Source of the DNA: Corynebacterium phoceense
Lineage (GTDB): Bacteria; Actinomycetota; Actinomycetes; Mycobacteriales; Mycobacteriaceae
Assembly: GCF_900092335.1 (NCBI RefSeq)
Contig: NZ_LT596207.1
Location: 642,555 to 685,903 of the forward strand
Length of the DNA stretch: 43,349 nt
Direction of reading: 5' to 3'
Shown: piece by piece, positions 38,874-43,349 of the stretch
Position numbering within the stretch: the stretch's first letter is position 1
Layout: each line of letters starts with the position of its first letter
Program-made: the position numbers and the translations under genes
Notes under the pieces: generated by a model
Told to the model about the DNA's origin: nothing
The model's input: the letters and a program-made list of their open reading frames with translations, nothing else
Databases searched by the model: none

Positions 38874-39566
38874 TTATTCGGGAGTCCGCGGCGCCGCATC
38901 CACCTGCCGAATGGTGATGTTGATCCGCCCTTCGCGCAGGCCACAGCCTTCCGGCAGCGTCCCGTCGTCCACGCGCACGATGCCGTGGTACGCAAAGCGT
39001 TTCGGCCCACCAAAGACGATGAGGTCGCCCGAGCACGCCATGATGTCATCCCACGGCTTGTTACGGTTGTCCGTGTTTCCCATCCGAAACAGCGCCTCGT
39101 CGCCGATGGACAGTGAAATCACGGGTGCTTCGGACTCCTCGAAGTCGTCGACGTGCATGCCCATCGCCGAGCCCGGCGGGTAGTAATTGATAAGCGCCAT
39201 CTGCGGGACGTAGCCCTCGACCCAGGGTTCGAGCTCCGCGCTTACCGATGCCGCCGCCCGCAACGCCGCAGGAGCCAGCCCCGCCAGCGACTCGGGCATG
39301 GGCGGCACCTGCGTGCCCTCAATATTGTTGACATAGCGGTAGCTCGCGTAGTGCCAGAAACGCCCCACATGCAGCTGAAACACGCTCATCTGCCCGGACT
39401 TGAGCTGCGGCTTGTACATGCCCATCGGCGTGCCTGCGTAAGCCCGCGCCGTCTCGCGAAACTCCTCCACGAGCGCGCGCTGCTGGTCGATATCCAGCCA
39501 CCCCGGCAGGTGCGCCACGCCCGGCGCGACCTTCACCGCAGGGCGCGGGAGCGAATCAAAAAGCAT
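38874..39566 (-). CDS. alkB: AlkB-type Fe(II)/2-oxoglutarate DNA dioxygenase
   Basis: The 230-aa enzyme should remove 1-methyladenine and 3-methylcytosine by oxidation. Seen: INYYPPGSAMGMHVDDFEES with the H-x-D iron ligands, DLIVFGGPKRFAYHGIVRV with the distal His, and RINITIRQV with the 2-oxoglutarate-binding Arg. MLFDSLPRP at 39566 is taken as start by similarity to the family N-terminus; ATG 39578 in the same frame is the alternative. Together with the ATL gene 2.6 kb away it suggests alkylation-damage capacity, though the two are not in one operon. Confidence 0.88.
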   Translation of the reverse strand: MLFDSLPRPAVKVAPGVAHLPGWLDIDQQRALVEEFRETARAYAGTPMGMYKPQLKSGQMSVFQLHVGRFWHYASYRYVNNIEGTQVPPMPESLAGLAPAALRAAASVSAELEPWVEGYVPQMALINYYPPGSAMGMHVDDFEESEAPVISLSIGDEALFRMGNTDNRNKPWDDIMACSGDLIVFGGPKRFAYHGIVRVDDGTLPEGCGLREGRINITIRQVDAAPRTPE

Positions 39567-39622
39567 GGATCCATCCAATCACTTTTTTGGGATTTAACGT
39601 ATCCCGTTACGCACCACCACGA

Positions 39623-39650
39623 TTGATTTTGGGGATTTATCGCGTAGAAT
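39623..39650 (+). promoter_or_regulatory. Promoter with TTGATT and TAGAAT
   Basis: A -35 TTGATT (39623-39628) and -10 TAGAAT (39645-39650) are separated by 16 bp. This is one of the best two-box promoters in the window, and no ribosome site or reading frame follows. Confidence 0.6.
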
Positions 39651-39656
39651 TAACAG

Positions 39657-39760
39657 TATTGCAAGGGTCCTTCCAGCCGCGTTGCTGGGTCGGGAGTCTT
39701 GCCCCGCGGAGCTCCTGCAGTTCATAACGAACCGCAGGAGCTCTTGCAATTCATTCATCC
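39657..39760 (+). ncRNA. Candidate structured small RNA
   Basis: Downstream of the promoter, GCAAG (39661-39665) can pair with CTTGC (39698-39702), enclosing CCAGC/GCTGG. A second stem pairs GAGCTCCTGC-GTTC (39709-39723) with 39729-39743, with one mismatch and a 5-nt loop. An 18-bp direct repeat GGAGCTCYTGCARTTCAT occurs at 39708-39725 and 39737-39754 (16 of 18 identical). No U-rich terminator is obvious, so the 3' end is uncertain. It matches no RNA family I recognise. Confidence 0.35.
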
Positions 39761-40002
39761 AGAAAGACGATTCCCTTTTCGCAGCCAGACCATCACAACG
39801 CCTCAAGCGCCCTATAGGCATCAACGGCCCCGTGGTCGGCTTTATGGCGAGGACACCATTCAGGCCAGTCCCGACTGATCAAGTGAAATGCCCCGTAGGC
39901 TGCCAAACCCGAGTCATGTCCCCAGAAACCATGGCTTGTCAAAGAATCCTAGAGGAAAGCAGCACGCATCGCTTGGCGTAGTAGCGCTCACGACCGCACC
40001 CG

Positions 40003-40014
40003 TAGAATGTCCGC
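40003..40014 (+). promoter_or_regulatory. Leaderless-type -10 box before ATG 40015
   Basis: TAGAAT (40003-40008) is followed by 6 nt and then ATG 40015. Confidence 0.5.
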
Positions 40015-40659
40015 ATGGACTTGCAGCAATTCGGAACGTGGGAACGCCAGACCAGCGGCCAGTGGCATCTGCCGGGCACGGACCCGGAAGCGAGCGCGGA
40101 ACACGCGCGCACTTTCAAGCTCGTCAAGCAGTTCAATGAGCTAGGCAATACGGACCACGAGCGCGCAAAGGACATCCTGCGCGAGATCCTCCCGGAGGAA
40201 TCCGAGGTCCCCGGCATGCATGCGCCGCTCAACCTGGAATATGGCCGCAACCTCGTGTGTGGCGAGGGCGTGTTCATCAACTTCGGCGCGACCATCCTGG
40301 CGCAGGCGAAGGTGACGCTCGGCGAGCGCGTCATGATTGGCCCGAACTGCTCGCTCATCACGGTGGGCCACCCGATGAACGACCATGAGATGCGCGAGGG
40401 CGGCTGGGAAATCGCGAAGCCGATCACGGTCGGCCGCAATACATGGTTCGGCGCGAACGTCACCGTCATGCCGGGCGTGACGATTGGCGAGAATTGCGTG
40501 GTGGGCGCGGGCGCGCTCGTCACGCGGGACATCCCGGATAATTCGTTGGTTCTCGGCGCGCCTGGCCGCGTGGTGCGCAAGCTCGAAGGTGAGAACCTCG
40601 AGCGCGTCGATCTTGACGGCCCCGTCGAGGGCTTTGGGGCGGGCGAATCTCCTTTCTAA
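40015..40659 (+). CDS. Hexapeptide-repeat acetyltransferase (Maa/LacA/NodL type)
   Basis: The 214-aa trimeric left-handed beta-helix enzyme acetylates a sugar from acetyl-CoA. Seen: NLEYGRNLVCGEGVFINFGATIL, the catalytic His region SLITVGHPMND, KPITVGRNTWFGANVTVMPGVTIG and GAGALVTRDIPDNSLVLGAPGRVV. The acceptor sugar is unknown. A longer than usual C-terminal tail (ENLERVDLDGPVEGFG) follows the helix. The stop overlaps the hrpB start (TAATG), so the two genes are coupled, without evident functional link. Confidence 0.87.
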   Translation: MDLQQFGTWERQTSGQWHLPGTDPEASAEHARTFKLVKQFNELGNTDHERAKDILREILPEESEVPGMHAPLNLEYGRNLVCGEGVFINFGATILAQAKVTLGERVMIGPNCSLITVGHPMNDHEMREGGWEIAKPITVGRNTWFGANVTVMPGVTIGENCVVGAGALVTRDIPDNSLVLGAPGRVVRKLEGENLERVDLDGPVEGFGAGESPF

Positions 40660-42962
40660 TGTTTGATCTTCAATCCATCGGCGCGGGTCTGCCTGTTGCC
40701 AAGACCATCGGCAGCCTGCCCAGCACCGGCCACGTCGTGGTCCAAGCACCGCCCGGCACGGGTAAGACCACGCTCGTCCCGCCGGCGCTGTCCAATCAAG
40801 TAGACGGCAAGGTCATCGTCACTGCGCCCCGGCGCGTGGCGGTCCGCGCCGCGGCGAATCGCCTCGCGGCGCTCTCCGGCACACCCGAGCAGGTCGGCTA
40901 CGCCATCCGTGGGGAAAGCAAGAAAGGCTCCCGCGTCGAGTTCGTGACGCCCGGAGTGCTCCTGCGCCGGCTGCTCAAGGATCCGGAGCTTGAAGGCGTG
41001 TCCGCCGTCGCGCTTGATGAGGTCCACGAGCGTCAGCTCGACACGGATCTTGTCCTCGCCATGTGCGTCGAGCTCGCGACCCTCCGCGAGGATTTTCGCG
41101 TCGTCGCCATGTCCGCGACGGTGGACGCGGAGCGCTTCGCCGGCCTGCTTGGCAACGCGCCGATTCACGCCACCGAGGCGGTCACCTACCCGGTTGAGAC
41201 CAGCTACCAACCGCTCCATGGCCGAGCTGCAGGCACGCGCGAGTTTTACCAGGAGGTCGCCCGCGTCGCGCAGCAGGCGCACGCGAAGAATCCCGGCTCC
41301 ACGCTCGTCTTCGTCCCCGGTCTGCGAGAAGTAAACCAAGTGGCAGACGTGCTGCTGGCGCATCACGAGACCAACGTGTATCCCCTCCACGGCCAGCAGA
41401 CCACGGCAGAACAGGACGCGGCGCTCTACACCGACGAGGAACGCATCGTCGTCGCGACCTCCATCGCGGAGTCCTCGCTCACGGTGCCGGGCGTGCGCAC
41501 CGTCGTCGACGCAGGCCTCTCGCGCGTGCCCCGGCGCGACGCGCAGCGCGGCATGTCCGGATTGGTGACGGTCTCCACGTCGAAGTCGAGCGCCGATCAG
41601 CGCGCCGGCCGTGCGGGCCGCGAGGCTCCTGGCCACGTCGTTCGCTGCTATTCCGCAGAGGACTACCAACACTTCAGCCCTCACATCACGCCGGAAATCT
41701 TGAGCGCCGATCTCACACAGGCCGCGCTCTTCATGGACGCGTGGGGCGCGGGCCCCGACTTCCCGCTCCTCGATCAGCCGCCTCGAGCCGCGCTTGCCGA
41801 TGCCCACCGCACCCTCGAAGCACTCGGCGCCAGGTCCGCAGGGGCCGTGACCCCGCTCGGCGAGAAGCTCGCCGTCCTGCCCACAGACCCGCGGCTGGGC
41901 GCGGCCCTGCTCAAGCTGGGACGCCGCGCGGCGCCGACGGTGGCGATCGTAAGCAACGACGCACGAGGGGACATCGGAAAGCTGAGCGCACCCAAGCGGG
42001 AAACGCAGCGCCTTGAGCGGCTCGTCGAGGACAAGGGACCGACCACGCCGGGCGCCGTCGTCGCCGCGGCCTTCCCCGAGCAGGTCGCCAAGCGCATGAA
42101 GGACGACGAATATCTCCTGGCCAGCGGCACACGCGCGAAAGTCCGCGACTCTTCGCTCCTCGGCTCCGCGTGGCTCGCCATCGCGGAGGTCTCCCTGTCG
42201 CACGCTGGCAACGCCATCGTCCGCGCGGCCGCACGTATCGAGGAGGCCGAAGCCCTGGACGCGATCGGCATCACAGAGGAGGTCGTCGCACAGCTCAACG
42301 GAGGGAAAGTCCGCGGCCGGAAGGTCAAGCGTGCCGGAGCCATTGAGCTCTCCTCCACTCCGGTCAAGGTCACGGGACAGGCGGCGGCCGACGCGCTCGC
42401 TGCCGGTATCAACTTGGATGATTTCCACTTCTCCGAGAAGGCCCAGCTCCTGCGCGACCGTCTGCGCCACCTGCACGATTTCTACGGCGAGCCCTGGCCC
42501 GACCTCGAGGCACAGAATCTCGCGGTGTGGCTCGCGCCGGAATTGCGAAAGATTGCCGACGGCACGCCGATTGCCCAGGTCGACATGTACCCTGCGCTGC
42601 AACGCCTGCTGCCGTGGCCGGAAGCGACGCACCTGGACGAGCTCGCGCCGGAGCGGCTCGCGGTGCCCAGCGGCCGCGACGCGCGCATTGACTGGACGGG
42701 CGAGCGCCCGATTGTCCACATCAAGCTGCAGGAATGCTTTGGGCTGGCGGAGTCGCCCGAATACTGCGGCCATCGTGTCCAGTTCCACCTGCTCTCCCCC
42801 GCGGGCCGGCCCCTCGCGGTGACGGACGACCTGGCAAGTTTTTGGGCGGGGCCGTACCAGGGCGTGCGCTCCGAGATGCGCGGGCGCTACCCCAAGCACC
42901 CGTGGCCGGAGGATCCGTGGACGGCACCGGCGACAGCCCGGACGAAGAACCGCATGAAATAA
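40659..42962 (+). CDS. hrpB: ATP-dependent helicase HrpB
   Basis: The 767-aa DEAH-box helicase has Walker A QAPPGTGKTTLVPPAL (residues about 28-43), motif Ia TAPRRVAVRAAA, motif II DEVHER (about 120), motif III MSATVD, motif V TSIAESSLTVPGV and motif VI DQRAGRAGR (about 310). A C-terminal HrpB-specific domain follows with TRAKVRDSSLLGSAWL and a final NRMK. Family role in RNA or DNA metabolism is poorly defined. The start codon overlaps the acetyltransferase stop. A hairpin follows 7 bp after the stop. Confidence 0.93.
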   Translation: MFDLQSIGAGLPVAKTIGSLPSTGHVVVQAPPGTGKTTLVPPALSNQVDGKVIVTAPRRVAVRAAANRLAALSGTPEQVGYAIRGESKKGSRVEFVTPGVLLRRLLKDPELEGVSAVALDEVHERQLDTDLVLAMCVELATLREDFRVVAMSATVDAERFAGLLGNAPIHATEAVTYPVETSYQPLHGRAAGTREFYQEVARVAQQAHAKNPGSTLVFVPGLREVNQVADVLLAHHETNVYPLHGQQTTAEQDAALYTDEERIVVATSIAESSLTVPGVRTVVDAGLSRVPRRDAQRGMSGLVTVSTSKSSADQRAGRAGREAPGHVVRCYSAEDYQHFSPHITPEILSADLTQAALFMDAWGAGPDFPLLDQPPRAALADAHRTLEALGARSAGAVTPLGEKLAVLPTDPRLGAALLKLGRRAAPTVAIVSNDARGDIGKLSAPKRETQRLERLVEDKGPTTPGAVVAAAFPEQVAKRMKDDEYLLASGTRAKVRDSSLLGSAWLAIAEVSLSHAGNAIVRAAARIEEAEALDAIGITEEVVAQLNGGKVRGRKVKRAGAIELSSTPVKVTGQAAADALAAGINLDDFHFSEKAQLLRDRLRHLHDFYGEPWPDLEAQNLAVWLAPELRKIADGTPIAQVDMYPALQRLLPWPEATHLDELAPERLAVPSGRDARIDWTGERPIVHIKLQECFGLAESPEYCGHRVQFHLLSPAGRPLAVTDDLASFWAGPYQGVRSEMRGRYPKHPWPEDPWTAPATARTKNRMK

Positions 42963-42968
42963 GAAAGA

Positions 42969-42992
42969 CGCCCGCGCTCAGAGACGCGGGCG
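42969..42992 (+). terminator. Hairpin after hrpB
   Basis: CGCCCGCG (42969-42976) pairs with CGCGGGCG (42985-42992) around an 8-nt loop. It has no T run and lies between convergent genes. Confidence 0.65.
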
Positions 42993-43103
42993 CTGTACTG
43001 CAGAATTTCAGCAGGCGGGAACATACCGAAAATCCACTCAACAAGAACTAAGGGCTTTTATTTTTAAACCCCAAGGAAAAGGCGTAGCCCACGAGCGGGG
43101 CAG

Positions 43104-43349
43104 TTAGCTCCACTGCTGCCAGGACAAATAGAGGCTCATGACGATAACAAGCGTGAGAAGCGCGTAGCGGATGAGCTTCGTGCCGCCACCTAGGACGGTG
43201 CGGGCGCCGAGCTGTGCGCCGGCGATATTGGCGAGCGCGAGGACGATGCCCAGCCCCCAGAGCACGTGGCCGCCGGCGATGAATGCGACGAGTGCGCCTA
43301 GGTTGGTGCACGTGTTGACGACCTTGGCCATCGCAGCGGAGCGCAGGAA
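43104..43349 (-). CDS. TauE/SafE-family permease (5' end outside window)
   Basis: Only the last 81 residues are present; the frame stays open to the window edge (FLRSAAMAKVVNT). Three hydrophobic stretches (LGALVAFIAGGHVLW; GIVLALANIAGAQLGA; LIRYALLTLVIVMSLYLSW) and the K-x-x-N-T-x-T-N-L and A-N-x-x-G-A-x-x-G-A patterns are typical of the C-terminal half of TauE/SafE sulfite or organo-anion exporters. The substrate is unknown. It converges with hrpB. Confidence 0.85.
   Translation of the reverse strand, partial: FLRSAAMAKVVNTCTNLGALVAFIAGGHVLWGLGIVLALANIAGAQLGARTVLGGGTKLIRYALLTLVIVMSLYLSWQQWS

Larger units (their letters stand above)
39579..40014. other. 436-bp intergenic region with candidate small RNA
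   Basis: Small frames on both strands here do not look coding. It holds a promoter at 39623-39650 directed right, strong RNA stems between 39661 and 39754, then about 240 bp with nothing recognised before the acetyltransferase promoter at 40003. Confidence 0.5.

Noticed and set aside
39708..39754. CRISPR-like repeat pair
   Set aside because: Only two imperfect copies, 29 bp apart, and no cas genes in the window.
39594..39981. Short frames on both strands (76 and 99 codons) in the alkB-acetyltransferase gap
   Set aside because: No ribosome site, composition unlike neighbours, and both overlap the structured region with repeats; treated as non-coding.
40656..42899. 747-codon open frame on the minus strand
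   Set aside because: It mirrors hrpB, which has all helicase motifs; the antisense product is low-complexity Arg/Gly/Asp-rich and has no motif.
43048..43311. 87-codon minus frame near the right edge
   Set aside because: It overlaps the TauE/SafE permease in another frame and is Arg/His-rich; the permease frame has membrane spans and family patterns.

Overview
The window is a high-GC actinobacterial chromosome segment, almost certainly from a Corynebacterium. The basis is a single Emb-type arabinosyltransferase together with AftA, DprE1, DprE2, GlfT1 and a Wzm/Wzt exporter (arabinogalactan synthesis, a mycolata trait), plus -10 boxes of the TAnnnT type typical of corynebacteria. No species can be named from the sequence alone.

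Left part (1-8700): the 3' part of a Pat/HisC-type aminotransferase, a small membrane protein, and a molybdenum-cofactor cluster (moaD-like on the minus strand; moeA-mog-moaE-moeB as an overlapping plus-strand operon). Then comes an islet that looks acquired: a short, probably truncated ORF, an arsR-czcD metal efflux pair, tRNA-Cys, a complete IS3-type insertion sequence with 28-bp inverted ends, and tRNA-Ser.

Central part (8750-27600): an arabinogalactan locus that follows the gene order of the M. tuberculosis Rv3777-Rv3793 region. It holds a quinone oxidoreductase, a class-V aminotransferase-like protein that lacks the PLP lysine, Wzm and Wzt (galactan export), two tandem small exported proteins not expected in that order, GlfT1, Emb, a 74-aa ORF, AftA, DprE2, DprE1, and two tandem GtrA proteins. 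Small unknown genes, an esterase and a maltokinase-cap-like protein are interspersed.

Right part (27600-43349): a CotH-like lipoprotein, a 540-bp intergenic region rich in inverted repeats, an M13 peptidase, a PrsW-type membrane protease with a membrane partner, acetolactate decarboxylase, an AroE-like dehydrogenase, an L7/L12-like small protein, a beta-lactamase-fold exported protein, an alkyltransferase-like protein, a double VOC protein, an S4 RNA-binding protein, a YbjQ protein, an internally deleted LysE exporter remnant, an SDR, AlkB, a candidate small RNA locus, an acetyltransferase, HrpB helicase, and a TauE/SafE permease cut by the window edge.

The most pervasive signal outside the genes is a -10 hexamer placed 6-8 nt (usually 7) before the start codon at about 22 genes. 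This predicts leaderless mRNAs and was used to choose many starts. In one divergent pair the two -10 boxes overlap by 5 bp.
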